DNA from: an uncultured Flavobacteriales bacterium
GTDB lineage: Bacteria; Bacteroidota; Bacteroidia; Flavobacteriales_E; Vicingaceae
Length of the DNA stretch: 47,034 nt
Reading direction: 5' to 3'
NCBI GenBank assembly: GCA_913048175.1
Contig: CAJWVX010000007.1
Location: 1-47,034 of the forward strand
Shown here: positions 17,601-26,847 of the stretch, piece after piece
How positions within the stretch are numbered: position 1 is the first letter of the stretch
Layout of the letters: every line of letters starts with the position of its first letter
The notes under the pieces: generated by a model
Seen by the model: the letters and a program-made list of their open reading frames with translations, nothing else
Database searches by the model: none
Told to the model about the DNA's origin: nothing
Translations under genes and position numbers: made by a program

Positions 17601-18470
17601 TTATTTAGATCGATTTCCATTAGGATCAATTCCTTGTGGATCATATACTGCAGGACAAGATTTTGAACCTTGTCTTAAAAACATAAAACGTACTTTAATT
17701 AAAAAAGGACGATGGCGAGTGTTATTATAAACATGGGCAGATTTAATATGATTAAATGGAAGTAAAGCTAAAATTGGAGTCTCTATCATTGGCATTATGA
17801 TTAATCGGCCTTTTGTTTTAAATCCAATTCCAAAGAAGTAATGAAGCTCTCCTAATAATGAAGCAGGTCCATCTGTATAATTCTCATTATCAGGTATTTT
17901 TTTATTTACGCCTCTGCTTTTAATAAAATGATAATCTAAATTTAATCCCAATCCATTCACGTAAAATAAGTCGTCATTTTTATCAAATCGATATCCTAAA
18001 TTAAAGTTTCCTGAAACTAAATGATCACTATAGTTAGCTCTGCTTTCAATTCTATTAGTTTCAATATTGTTAAAGTTAGTTGTTTCTGTATAATTCTCAC
18101 CTCCTCTAAACCATTTCCATGATAAACTGTAGTCCATATAATTGATGAATTTTTTATTATTCATTTTAAATTTTCCAATTTCGAGCATTGGAGCAAGTTG
18201 AGAAGTAAAGCTTTTGCCAAAGGAATTTTTTGGTTGAGCTAAATAATTTGTAGTTGTTGTTACATTTGTAAGACTGTCAGTAGCACTTATTTTATCTGAA
18301 TATTGAGAATAAGGCATCATATAAGTTAAACCTAATCCCAAAAACCATCCTTGATCAACAGCATCACCTCCGGTACCATAAAGACCGTTTCCTTTGCCTT
18401 TTTTATATTGGCTAAACCCAATAAATGGGATAAGGATAATAAGTAGGAGTATGGATTTTAGGTTGTTCAT
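17601..18470 (-). CDS. Exported protein of unknown function, possible outer-membrane barrel
   Basis: 289 residues. A signal peptide (KSILLLIILIPFIGFS) is clear, followed by a lysine/glycine-rich start (KKGKGNGLYGTGGDAVDQG) and then alternating strands such as GWFLGLGLTYMMPYSQYSD, GNFNLGYRF and LGELHYFFGIGFKTKGRLII. This looks like a small beta barrel. The C-terminal 30 residues (KSCPAVYDPQGIDPNGNRSK) are not strand-like. I do not recognise a family. It lies 12 bases after the KMO stop, in the same run, and converges on PorP with five bases between the stops. A link with kynurenine metabolism is not implied by the sequence. Confidence 0.6.
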   Translation of the reverse strand: MNNLKSILLLIILIPFIGFSQYKKGKGNGLYGTGGDAVDQGWFLGLGLTYMMPYSQYSDKISATDSLTNVTTTTNYLAQPKNSFGKSFTSQLAPMLEIGKFKMNNKKFINYMDYSLSWKWFRGGENYTETTNFNNIETNRIESRANYSDHLVSGNFNLGYRFDKNDDLFYVNGLGLNLDYHFIKSRGVNKKIPDNENYTDGPASLLGELHYFFGIGFKTKGRLIIMPMIETPILALLPFNHIKSAHVYNNTRHRPFLIKVRFMFLRQGSKSCPAVYDPQGIDPNGNRSK

Positions 18471-18482
18471 AATTAGTTCAGT

Positions 18483-19820
18483 TTAAATTTTAGAAAGTAT
18501 TGCTTGTTCAACATCTTTGCTATCCCATTGGTTTTCAATGTCATCAAATTGAGACATTACTTCTTTCATAATAGCATCTTGTTTTTGACCAGCTTTCCAC
18601 GCTACAGAATATCTAATATGACTAAAAGTTACTTGACTGTATAATGGTAACCACTTGTCCGGATGTTTAGTTGAGAAGTGGGCTTCAATTTTCTTTTGTA
18701 GTAAAAATTTTGGATCTCCAACATAATCTCTCATGACATAATAATTGTGTAACGATAAATCTTGAACACCATCTCCATCAGGTTTTCTAAGTTCTTGATA
18801 TTCTGCAAAAACTTTATCCCAATCTTCATTGTGTTTTTGCATCAAATCCCACATTACGGTACAATCTTCCATTCCAGAGTTCATCCCTTGTCCGTAAAAC
18901 GGAACGGTTGCATGTGCTGCATCTCCCATTAAGGCTACTTTACCAGAAGTCCAAGGGTAACAACGAATAATTGATAAAGAGGATAGTGGATGATCATTCC
19001 ACGCTTCTCCAACATTTGGCATCATTTTGTAAAAATCAGGAAATGTAGTTTTGAAAAAAGTATCAACAGCTTCTTTAGATGTTAATTCTTCAAAAGAACT
19101 TTCACCAGTTGAAGGCATAAATAACGTACACGTAAACGACCCATCATCATTAGGCAGTGCTATTAGCATAAACTTTCCTCTTGGCCAAATGTGTAAAGCG
19201 TTTTTGTCTAATTGATAAGAACCATCTTTATTAGCTGGTAATAATAACTCTCTATAACCATCATTAATAAAATGTTGGCTGTATTGAAAACGATCTAACT
19301 TCTGCATAGAATTGTAACGAACAGCCGAAAATGCTCCATCGCAAGCAAAAACAACATCAGATTTATGGTCTGATTTTTCTTTTGTTATAGCATTTTCCAA
19401 GTAAACTATTCCATTTTCTAGATCAACACCTGTACACTTTTCATTATAATGGATAGTTGCTTCGCCTTTTTTCTCAGCAATATCCATCATTAAAGCATTT
19501 AGACCACCTCTAGATACTGAATAAATAGCTTGACCTTCTTTACCATAAGCTTGGTAATTAAGGTTACTTTCCAAATCATGCATAATTCTTCCATTCATTG
19601 GAATTGCAATTTCAGAAACTTCATTTTCAAGATTTACATTTTTTAAAGCTTTCCAACCTCTATCAGAAAGTGAAAGGTTGATTGATTTACCTGCTTTTAT
19701 TTCGGCTTTTCTAATATCAGAACGTCTCTCAAAAATAGTTACTTTATATCCTGCTTTAGAGAGGTAAACTGCCCAAAGTGTTCCTACTAATCCTGCTCCT
19801 ACAATTGTTGCTGTTTTCAT
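18483..19820 (-). CDS. kmo: Kynurenine 3-monooxygenase
   Basis: 445 residues, the length of bacterial KMO. Class A flavoprotein that hydroxylates kynurenine to 3-hydroxykynurenine with NADPH and O2. Seen: Rossmann FAD motif TIVGAGLVGTLWAVYLSKAG (4-23), KSINLSLSDRGWKAL (substrate-side arginine), and ALMGDAAHATVPFYGQGMN, the second FAD motif. Kynureninase is encoded 134 bases upstream on the same strand, so the two likely act in sequence to give 3-hydroxyanthranilate for de novo NAD synthesis or tryptophan breakdown. No tryptophan dioxygenase or 3-hydroxyanthranilate dioxygenase is present in the window. Confidence 0.95.
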   Translation of the reverse strand: MKTATIVGAGLVGTLWAVYLSKAGYKVTIFERRSDIRKAEIKAGKSINLSLSDRGWKALKNVNLENEVSEIAIPMNGRIMHDLESNLNYQAYGKEGQAIYSVSRGGLNALMMDIAEKKGEATIHYNEKCTGVDLENGIVYLENAITKEKSDHKSDVVFACDGAFSAVRYNSMQKLDRFQYSQHFINDGYRELLLPANKDGSYQLDKNALHIWPRGKFMLIALPNDDGSFTCTLFMPSTGESSFEELTSKEAVDTFFKTTFPDFYKMMPNVGEAWNDHPLSSLSIIRCYPWTSGKVALMGDAAHATVPFYGQGMNSGMEDCTVMWDLMQKHNEDWDKVFAEYQELRKPDGDGVQDLSLHNYYVMRDYVGDPKFLLQKKIEAHFSTKHPDKWLPLYSQVTFSHIRYSVAWKAGQKQDAIMKEVMSQFDDIENQWDSKDVEQAILSKI

Positions 19821-19954
19821 ATGTTTTATTTTGTTATACCGCTCATGTTTTGCTCAAGAAGCAAAAGTCTGGAGGATTTTTTTATTTTTTAGCATTTAAG
19901 TCCAAAGTGTACTCTGTTCTGTTTTTTATCACTCCAATCAGAATGATAGTTAAA

Positions 19955-21238
19955 TTATAATTTTAATGCTCTTTTCAAGATTTCTCCAAAACGGTAAATG
20001 TCTTTATAAGAGTTATACAATGGTATTGGAGCCATTCTAATTACGTTAGGTTCTCTCCAGTCAGATATAACTCCTTCTGCTGTTAATGAGTCAAATAAAT
20101 CCTTGCCATATCCGTGTGCAATTACAGAAACTTGAGAGCCTCTTTCATTCCAATTTCTTGGGGTAATAATCTCTAACGATTTATCAGAAGCTGATAATGA
20201 TGCATTCACATCATCAACAATAAACTCTAAATAACCAGAAATTATTTTTTGTTTTTTTAATATTTTATCCATACCAACTTCATCAAAAATATCAATAGCA
20301 GCTTTATGTGCTGCCATAGACAATACTGGAGCATTGCTCATTTGCCAAGCTTCAGCAGATTTTATTGGATTAAACCCTTTTTCCATTAAGAAGCGAGTCT
20401 CTTTCTCTTGACCCCACCAACCTGCTAAACGAGGTAGTTCTTTATTATTACAATGTTTTTCATTAATATAAACACCAGAAACTCCACCGGGACCAGAATT
20501 TAAATATTTGTAAGAACACCAACATGCAAAATCAACATCCCATTCGTGTAACTTTAATTCTATATTTCCTACTCCGTGTGCTAAATCGAAACCACAATTA
20601 GCACCAACTTTATGAGCAGCATCAGTAATTCCTTTCATATCGAAAACCTGACCAGTAAAATAATTTACTCCACCAATCATAACACAAGCTAAGGTATCTC
20701 CAGCTTCTTTAATTGCGGAAATAATATCTTCGTTATGAATAGTTCTTTCTCCTGTTCTTGGAGCAATTTCTATAATAGCATCATCAGGGTTCAATCCTAA
20801 ATTTCTTACTTGCATTTCTAATGCGTACTGATCAGAAGGAAAAGCCTTTGCTTCACAGAGAATTTTAAAACGTGTTGCTGTTGGACGGTAAAATGAAACA
20901 AGTAGTAAATTTAAATTTACAGTTAAGTTATTCATCACTACAACTTCTTGTTCAGTTGCACCCACAATTTTAGAAATTGGTTTAGCAAACATTTCATGGT
21001 AAGCAAACCAAGGGTTTTTAGCATGAAAATGTCCTTCAACTCCCCATTGAGACCAATCTTCTAATTCTTGACCAATGTAATCCTTAGTAGATTTTGGTTG
21101 TAACCCTAAAGAATTTCCAGTAAAGTAAATGGTTTCTTTTCCGTTGATTACTGGAATATAAAATTTGTTTCTGTATTCCTTTAATTCGTCTTGCTCATCT
21201 AATTTTAGAGCAAACTCTAAACTATTCTCGTAAGTCAT
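19955..21238 (-). CDS. kynU: Kynureninase
   Basis: 427 residues. PLP enzyme that splits kynurenine or 3-hydroxykynurenine to alanine plus (3-hydroxy)anthranilate. Seen: FTGNSLGLQPKST (39-51), ATEQEVVVMNNLTVNLN, GFDLAHGVGNIELKL with the PLP-ring aspartate at 218, and CSYKYLNSGPGG with the Schiff-base lysine 244. Lengths and motifs match KynU throughout. It is the first gene of a run with KMO and the exported unknown. Upstream, TACATTTAC (complement of 21261-21269) is a possible -7 box. Confidence 0.95.
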   Translation of the reverse strand: MTYENSLEFALKLDEQDELKEYRNKFYIPVINGKETIYFTGNSLGLQPKSTKDYIGQELEDWSQWGVEGHFHAKNPWFAYHEMFAKPISKIVGATEQEVVVMNNLTVNLNLLLVSFYRPTATRFKILCEAKAFPSDQYALEMQVRNLGLNPDDAIIEIAPRTGERTIHNEDIISAIKEAGDTLACVMIGGVNYFTGQVFDMKGITDAAHKVGANCGFDLAHGVGNIELKLHEWDVDFACWCSYKYLNSGPGGVSGVYINEKHCNNKELPRLAGWWGQEKETRFLMEKGFNPIKSAEAWQMSNAPVLSMAAHKAAIDIFDEVGMDKILKKQKIISGYLEFIVDDVNASLSASDKSLEIITPRNWNERGSQVSVIAHGYGKDLFDSLTAEGVISDWREPNVIRMAPIPLYNSYKDIYRFGEILKRALKL

Positions 21239-21320
21239 TTAATCCCTTTTATAATGGACCGTAAATGTACGTAACTAAGTCAGAAAAATATAAGGTTTGA
21301 AAAGCAAAAAATCATAAATA

Positions 21321-21920
21321 TTATAAGTCTAATTTGATTTTTCTGGGTAAAAGCTGAAAAGTCATTCTATGAATATTCGTTGTTCCAATACTTTTTATTG
21401 CTGCTCGATGTGCTTTTGTGGGATAGCCCTTGTTTTTATTCCAAGCGTATTCTGGATGTTTTTCATGTGCAGCAAACATAAAATCATCACGATAAGTTTT
21501 TGCTAGTATTGAGGCCGCAGCAATAGATAAAAACTTAGTATCTCCTTTTACGATACATTCATGATTAATATTAGAATAAGGGGTAAACCTATTACCATCA
21601 ATTAATAATAATTCTGGAGTCATTTTGAGTTGATCAACTGCTCTATGCATTGCTAAGAAAGAGGCATTAAGAATATTTATTTCGTCAATTTCAATGTTAT
21701 CAACTATGCCAACTCCAAATGATATAGCTTCTTTTTCAATTTCAACTCTTAAGATTTCTCTATTCTTTTCTGAGATTTGTTTAGAGTCGTTTAAGATTTT
21801 GTTTTTATAATCTTTTGGTAAAATAACAGCGGCAGCATAAACTGGTCCGGCTAAACAGCCTCTTCCGGCTTCATCACAACCAGCTTCGATTAATCCTTTT
21901 TTAAAATAACTTTTAAGCAT
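21321..21920 (-). CDS. rnhB: Ribonuclease HII
   Basis: 199 residues. Removes RNA primers and single ribonucleotides from DNA. The signature [19 protein letters not shown] carries catalytic Asp16 and Glu17; Asp108 lies in LLIDGNRF; the [20 protein letters not shown] segment carries the fourth acid. The short C-terminus ending LLPRKIKL is normal. It stands between kynU and a glycosyltransferase on the same strand with gaps of about 80 bases each, so it may have its own promoter. Confidence 0.95.
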   Translation of the reverse strand: MLKSYFKKGLIEAGCDEAGRGCLAGPVYAAAVILPKDYKNKILNDSKQISEKNREILRVEIEKEAISFGVGIVDNIEIDEINILNASFLAMHRAVDQLKMTPELLLIDGNRFTPYSNINHECIVKGDTKFLSIAAASILAKTYRDDFMFAAHEKHPEYAWNKNKGYPTKAHRAAIKSIGTTNIHRMTFQLLPRKIKLDL

Positions 21921-22003
21921 TTATTCTAGTTTGTAAAGTTTATAAAGTCAAAATTTTATCTTGATATTTGTGATGATATTATTTGAAAAAATAATTGTAC
22001 TCT

Positions 22004-23131
22004 TTACTCTTTCATTGTTTTTAAAATGGAATGCCAAAGGCGATCTCCAGTTTTTTGCCAACTGAACTTTTTTGCTTGAACCTTACTTTTTTCAATTAGT
22101 TTATTTCTAAGATTATCATCAGTAGAAATAGTAATCATCGCTTGTGTGATATCTTCTACAGAGAAAGGATCTACCAAAAAACCTGCATCTTCAACAACTT
22201 CAGGCATTGACGTGATGTTAGATGTAATAACAGGTGTTCCACAACTCATTGCTTCAACTAATGGAATTCCAAATCCTTCAAAAATAGGAACGTAAGTTAG
22301 TGCATGTGCTGCAGCAGTAATCTTATACAATTCTTCCTCAGGTAACCTACCTGCAAAAATAATATCAGATTTAAATTCTAAATTTTGAAATGTAGTTTCA
22401 ATTTCGTCTGTCCACCACATTTTTCGTCCAACAATCAATAATTTAAAATCAGACTTTGTTTGAGATTTAAATTCATTAAAAGCTTTAAAAAGGTTAACTA
22501 AGTTCTTTCGAGGGTGAAGTGTTCCTACAAATAAAAAGAAGGGTTTTCCTTCAGAGTATTTACGTTGAATTTCTATTTTTTCTTCTTGATGTATTGGTTT
22601 AAAATGCTCGTTAGGTCCATTATAGACTACATCAATTTTGTTTGAGTCAATTTTATACGTATCAACAATATCTTTTTTGGAAAATTCTGATACCGAAGCA
22701 ATTCTATCTGCATTATTAGCAAATTTCGGAAAATATTTACAGTAATATCTTCGAATTATTTTTGGTAAATGTTCTGGATGATGTTCAAAATTTAAATCAT
22801 GAATAACACTTAAGGTTTTAGTTTTTATTTTCAATGGAATCATTCCATTGGTACCAACAAAAATATCGGGTTTAATTTTCTTTAGTAATCGTTTTAAAGA
22901 AATTCCATACCATACCATATACAAGAAAGGATGTCTAGCTTGAGGGCCTATAACTTTTGCTGTTACATTGTTTCCAAAAATAAAATCTAGATGAGGTTCT
23001 CTATCAAAAATAAATATAAAATCAACTGTTGGGTTAGAGGCTACTATATGTTTGAAAGATCCTTCCGTAAAAAGACCTAAGCCATCCATTCGGTCTTTTA
23101 GAAGTAATCGGGTATCTACGGCAATTTTCAA
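22004..23131 (-). CDS. Family 4 (GT-B) glycosyltransferase
   Basis: 375 residues. The C-terminal half has the GT4 (Glycos_transf_1) nucleotide-sugar site: FLFVGTLHPRKNLVNLFKAF (about 197-216) and the E-x7-E motif in FEGFGIPLVEAMSCGTPVI, with VVEDAGFLVDP following. The N-terminal acceptor domain starts KIAVDTRLLLKDRMDGLG. Retaining mannosyl- or other hexosyltransferases of this type build LPS or capsule. It diverges from the Wzx-like gene at 23348, and the two together suggest a surface-polysaccharide locus. The donor and acceptor are not predictable. A possible -7 box TACTTTTA lies on the complement of 23157-23164. Confidence 0.9.
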   Translation of the reverse strand: MKIAVDTRLLLKDRMDGLGLFTEGSFKHIVASNPTVDFIFIFDREPHLDFIFGNNVTAKVIGPQARHPFLYMVWYGISLKRLLKKIKPDIFVGTNGMIPLKIKTKTLSVIHDLNFEHHPEHLPKIIRRYYCKYFPKFANNADRIASVSEFSKKDIVDTYKIDSNKIDVVYNGPNEHFKPIHQEEKIEIQRKYSEGKPFFLFVGTLHPRKNLVNLFKAFNEFKSQTKSDFKLLIVGRKMWWTDEIETTFQNLEFKSDIIFAGRLPEEELYKITAAAHALTYVPIFEGFGIPLVEAMSCGTPVITSNITSMPEVVEDAGFLVDPFSVEDITQAMITISTDDNLRNKLIEKSKVQAKKFSWQKTGDRLWHSILKTMKE

Positions 23132-23322
23132 TTGGAGTTGTTTAAGGTTAATTTGTTAAAAGTAAAAAATACAGCATTAAGCATTTTTGAGAAGCATAGC
23201 CATGGTTTGATAAAATAACGATAAGTTTTCAAAAAATAAACATTTTCACCGAACAAAATCAATCTTAAATAACTCCTTAATCTAATTTTAATGCGAATGT
23301 AATAATATTGACTTAGATAAGT

Positions 23323-23330
23323 TATTTTTG
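23323..23330 (+). promoter_or_regulatory. Putative -7 element for the polysaccharide export run
   Basis: TATTTTTG fits the Bacteroidota TAnnTTTG consensus exactly, 18 bases before the GTG start at 23348. A TTG at 23308-23310 is closer than the usual 17-20 base spacing, so the -33 half is not supported. Confidence 0.45.
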
Positions 23331-23347
23331 TCAGAAATCAATTCTGA

Positions 23348-24790
23348 GTGCAAAAAAAATTCATAACCAATTTAGCCTTACTCTTAGTACTTAATGTTTT
23401 AATTAAACCATTTTGGTTATTTGGTATTGACAGAACTGTTCAGAATTCTGTTTCTCAAGAGGATTTTGGAATATATTTTACGTTATTTAATTTTTCAATG
23501 TTATTTAATATCTTATTGGATGTTGGTATTACCAACTTTAACAATAAGAATATAGCTCAACATAAGCAGTTGCTTACCAAATATTTATCAGGAATTGTTG
23601 CTTTTAAATTTGTGTTAGCAGCAGTTTATTTCATGGTAACATTTGTTGTTGGTTATCTTTCAGGATATGATTCTGATAGGTTTTATATGCTAATATTTTT
23701 AACTATCAATCAGTTTTTAATATCCTTTGTTCAGTATTTAAGATCAAATATAGCGGGTTTACAATTGTTTGCTTTAGATAGTTTATTGTCTGTACTGGAC
23801 AAAACACTTATGATCATTTTCTGTATTATCTTATTTAGAGGAAATTTGATTGATCCAAAAATTGAGTTGATGCATTTCGTTTATGCTCAAACCTTAGCAT
23901 ACTCTATTTCGTTACTTGTTGTTTTTGGCGCTGTTTTGTTAAAGTCAGATAAATTTAAATTAAAGTTTAATAAGCCATTCTCTTTAATGATTTTAAAACA
24001 AACGTATCCTTATGCTTTATTGGTTTTAACAATGACATTTTATTATAGAATGGATGCCATCATGTTAGATTCTATGTTGGAGGATGGAGAGTTGCAAGCC
24101 GCAATTTATGCCCAAGCTTATCGTTTGATGGATGCTTCAAACCAAATAGGGGTTCTGTTTGCTGCATTATTACTGCCGATGTTTGCTAATATGATTAAAG
24201 AAAATAAAAAGTTAGAGGAATTAGTGAAACTATCTTTTAGTTTAATTTTTCTGCCAGCAATTGTTGTCGCTATTTTCTGTTTTTCTTTTTCTAATAAATT
24301 AATGGGGTTAATGTATAAAGGGAATACCGATGCATCAGGAGTTCTAGTTTTACTTATGTTTTGTTTTGTGGCAATTTCATCAACGTATATTTTTGGAACA
24401 TTATTAACTGCAAATGGTAGTTTAAGAACATTAAATAAGCTAGCAATAGGAGGGATGGTCCTTAATTTAGTCCTTAATTATATACTTATTCCAAAGTTTA
24501 AAGCTGAAGGATCTGCAATAGCAAGTTTGGTTACTCAATCATTAATTGTTATCGCTCAAATTTTTGTAGTTAAAAAGGTATTCAACTTTAGAGTGAATTA
24601 TATTTTTATTATAAGCTTGTTCATATATATACTGTTATTAGGAATTATCATTTACTATTTAGGAATCTTCGTTTCAGGAATTTTTATCCAACTTGGCATA
24701 TTTGTTTTGTTGTCAATCATATTAGCACTTATAATGAAAATTATCAATGTTAAAAAAATGGTTAAAATCCTTGTTAGTAACGAATTGTAA
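23348..24790 (+). CDS. Polysaccharide flippase, Wzx/MATE-like (oligosaccharide flippase family)
   Basis: 480 residues with about 12 to 14 hydrophobic segments. The opening (ITNLALLLVLNVLIKPFW, then SQEDFGIYFTLFNFSMLFNILLD) is the typical first half of polysaccharide biosynthesis/flippase proteins, and LVLNYILIPKFKAEGSAIAS matches the conserved Wzx segment in the second half. It likely flips undecaprenyl-linked oligosaccharide for O-antigen or capsule. Start is GTG at 23348; no ATG occurs before the first membrane helix, and a good -7 box lies 18 bases upstream. Two Wzz-like genes and an O-antigen ligase/polymerase follow on the same strand. Confidence 0.9.
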   Translation: MQKKFITNLALLLVLNVLIKPFWLFGIDRTVQNSVSQEDFGIYFTLFNFSMLFNILLDVGITNFNNKNIAQHKQLLTKYLSGIVAFKFVLAAVYFMVTFVVGYLSGYDSDRFYMLIFLTINQFLISFVQYLRSNIAGLQLFALDSLLSVLDKTLMIIFCIILFRGNLIDPKIELMHFVYAQTLAYSISLLVVFGAVLLKSDKFKLKFNKPFSLMILKQTYPYALLVLTMTFYYRMDAIMLDSMLEDGELQAAIYAQAYRLMDASNQIGVLFAALLLPMFANMIKENKKLEELVKLSFSLIFLPAIVVAIFCFSFSNKLMGLMYKGNTDASGVLVLLMFCFVAISSTYIFGTLLTANGSLRTLNKLAIGGMVLNLVLNYILIPKFKAEGSAIASLVTQSLIVIAQIFVVKKVFNFRVNYIFIISLFIYILLLGIIIYYLGIFVSGIFIQLGIFVLLSIILALIMKIINVKKMVKILVSNEL

Positions 24791-24809
24791 CGGTTTCGAT
24801 AAAAAAAGC

Positions 24810-24817
24810 TATTTTTA
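24810..24817 (+). promoter_or_regulatory. Possible -7 element ahead of the Wzz pair
   Basis: TATTTTTA, then CC, is one base off TAnnTTTG and is followed by about 50 bases of A-rich leader before the ATG at 24871. It may allow the Wzz genes to be transcribed independently of the flippase gene. No -33 element of standard spacing. Confidence 0.3.
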
Positions 24818-24870
24818 CCATTCTCAAAAAAAACACAAACAAATTAAAGCCAAAATAGATAAAGAAAAGG

Positions 24871-25893
24871 ATGAGCAATAATGAAGGAAATAATACTGAT
24901 TTAAATTCAGAAAACTTGGTCGTTTTTTTCTATAAATGGAGAAAACCTTTACTTATTTTATCTGCTATAGCCCTTATTGTATCAACAATTGTTTCTTTTT
25001 TCATTAAAGAGAAATTTGAATCTTCAGTAATACTTTACCCTACTGTAACAAGTTCAATTTCTAAAGCCTTAATTTCAGAAAATTACAATGGTAAAGATGA
25101 TATTCTGAAATTTGGAGAGAGGGAGGAGGCTGAGCAAATGCTACAAATATTAAATTCAGATGAAATTAGAAACAGAATTATTGAAAAGTATGATTTATTA
25201 AATCATTATGATATTGATGAAGACTATAAATATAAAAAAACTGAATTGCAGGCTATTTACGAGTCAAATATAAACGTAGATATGAACAAGTTTATGGCTG
25301 TAGAAATTGAGGTATTAGATTATGATGCAACAATTGCAGCATTAATTGCAAATGATATTGCAGCATTGTTGGACACAGTTAAAAATAGAATGAGAAGAGA
25401 AATAGCTGTTTCAGCATTCACAATAGTTAGTAAAAGATATAATGAGCAAAAAGAATATGTTCAAGTTTTAGAGGATTCTTTAACGAGTTTACGTCAACTT
25501 GGAGTAATTGATTATGAATCTCAGGCTGAAAGAATTACAGAACAATTATCAATTGCAATTTTGCTAAGCAAAAATACGGCTATTAAAGCGCTTGAAGATA
25601 AACTGAAAATATTAAGTCAATATGGAGGTGCCTATGTTTCTATAAGAGATCAATTAGAATATGAGAAAAAGCAATTAACATTTATTCATGCTAAATATGA
25701 AGAAGCTAAAATAGATGCAGAAAGTAATTTACAGCATAAATTTATAGTTAATCATGCATATGAAGCAGAAAAGAGTACTTACCCTCTAAAGTGGTTAATT
25801 ATTTTTGTTTCTACAATAGCAACTTTCTTATTAACTTTAATTGCTTTGTTATTTATGGAAAGCTATGTGAATGTAAAAAATAAATTTAAATGA
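24871..25893 (+). CDS. Wzz/chain-length determinant protein (first of two)
   Basis: 340 residues. One membrane helix near residues 28-47 and a second near 307-328 enclose a large, coiled-coil-rich periplasmic domain, the classic Wzz/FepE (polysaccharide co-polymerase) plan. ESSVILYPTVTSS and the final PLKWLIIFVSTIATFLL fit the family. There is no C-terminal tyrosine kinase domain, so it is of the Wzz1 type rather than the Wzc type. It sets modal length of a Wzy-made polymer. The next gene, a paralogue, starts inside its stop codon (ATGA). Confidence 0.9.
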   Translation: MSNNEGNNTDLNSENLVVFFYKWRKPLLILSAIALIVSTIVSFFIKEKFESSVILYPTVTSSISKALISENYNGKDDILKFGEREEAEQMLQILNSDEIRNRIIEKYDLLNHYDIDEDYKYKKTELQAIYESNINVDMNKFMAVEIEVLDYDATIAALIANDIAALLDTVKNRMRREIAVSAFTIVSKRYNEQKEYVQVLEDSLTSLRQLGVIDYESQAERITEQLSIAILLSKNTAIKALEDKLKILSQYGGAYVSIRDQLEYEKKQLTFIHAKYEEAKIDAESNLQHKFIVNHAYEAEKSTYPLKWLIIFVSTIATFLLTLIALLFMESYVNVKNKFK

Positions 25894-26846
25894 TAGATTT
25901 AAAAAATATGAATACTAACCTATTCAATGTAATAACCAATAATTTAAAACTATTAATAGTAGTTGGTATAACAGCAGCTATATTGTCAGTTGTTTTTTCA
26001 TCAGCAGTCTTTATTGCTCCGAAATATAAATCTACAGCTATTATTTATCCTTCCAATTTAGGAGAGTACTCTGAAGAGAGCCCAATAGAACAGATGATGC
26101 AATGGTTTGAATCGATAGAGATTAAGGATAGGGTAATCGCTGAAAATGATTTGTTTACTCATTATGAAATTAAAGAAGATGATAAATTATCATCTTATTA
26201 TATGTTGGAAGAGTATGCCGAAAATATTACTGTTAAAGAAACAAAATATGAATCTGCTGAAATTATTGTTTTAGATACTGATCCAGAAAAGGCTGCAAAA
26301 ATAGCAGTATCCATGATAACTAATTTTAATAGTGTGATTAGAGGTGTACATAAAAAAAGAGCCTTAGAAGATTTAAATTCTCAAAAACAAAAACTTGATG
26401 TTATTAAATCTGAGATTGATTCTGTATCAAAGGAATTGCAAAATTTGAGAGTAAATTACGGTTTGATTGATTATTCTACTCAAGCAAGAGAAATTACTCG
26501 AGGTTATTTAAAAACGATTGAAGGCGCTAACAAGTCAAATATTAATATTGAAGGAATATTGAAGTTAAAAGCAAACATTGAAAAAAAAGGCGGAGACTTT
26601 ATTTTATATAATACAACGATTTATGATTTGCTTAAAGAATTTTCTAAAATTCATGCGGATTATAATTATGTATTAAGTAATTACAGTAGAGTAATCACAT
26701 ATACGAACATAGTAAGTGAACCTCAAATTCCAGTAAAAAAGGTTTATCCAGTTAGATGGATTATTGTATTACTCTCAACATTAGGGTCTGTCGCTTTTGC
26801 TTTTATATTATTGTTATTTTCTGCACAATTAAAAATTGAAGATTAG
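25890..26846 (+). CDS. Wzz/chain-length determinant protein (second of two)
   Basis: 318 residues with the same plan as its upstream neighbour: helix near 20-44, periplasmic domain with APKYKSTAIIYPSNLG and a long coiled coil, helix near 286-310 preceded by the conserved proline segment KVYPVRWI. The shared motifs Y(A/E)EN-like, I-V-LDTDP and coupling by a 4-base ATGA overlap suggest an ancient duplication with co-production. No kinase domain. The pair could form mixed rings, which is my inference. Stop overlaps or abuts the O-antigen ligase start. Confidence 0.88.
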   Translation: MIDLKNMNTNLFNVITNNLKLLIVVGITAAILSVVFSSAVFIAPKYKSTAIIYPSNLGEYSEESPIEQMMQWFESIEIKDRVIAENDLFTHYEIKEDDKLSSYYMLEEYAENITVKETKYESAEIIVLDTDPEKAAKIAVSMITNFNSVIRGVHKKRALEDLNSQKQKLDVIKSEIDSVSKELQNLRVNYGLIDYSTQAREITRGYLKTIEGANKSNINIEGILKLKANIEKKGGDFILYNTTIYDLLKEFSKIHADYNYVLSNYSRVITYTNIVSEPQIPVKKVYPVRWIIVLLSTLGSVAFAFILLLFSAQLKIED

Positions 26847-26847
26847 A

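Noticed and set aside
19778-19960. Small plus-strand protein between kmo and kynU
   Set aside because: It half-overlaps kmo in antisense, and has no start support or recognisable domain; the gap holds nothing else I can support.
24871-26846. Wzc-type tyrosine kinase
   Set aside because: Neither protein has a cytoplasmic Walker A kinase domain or tyrosine cluster; both end soon after the second membrane helix.
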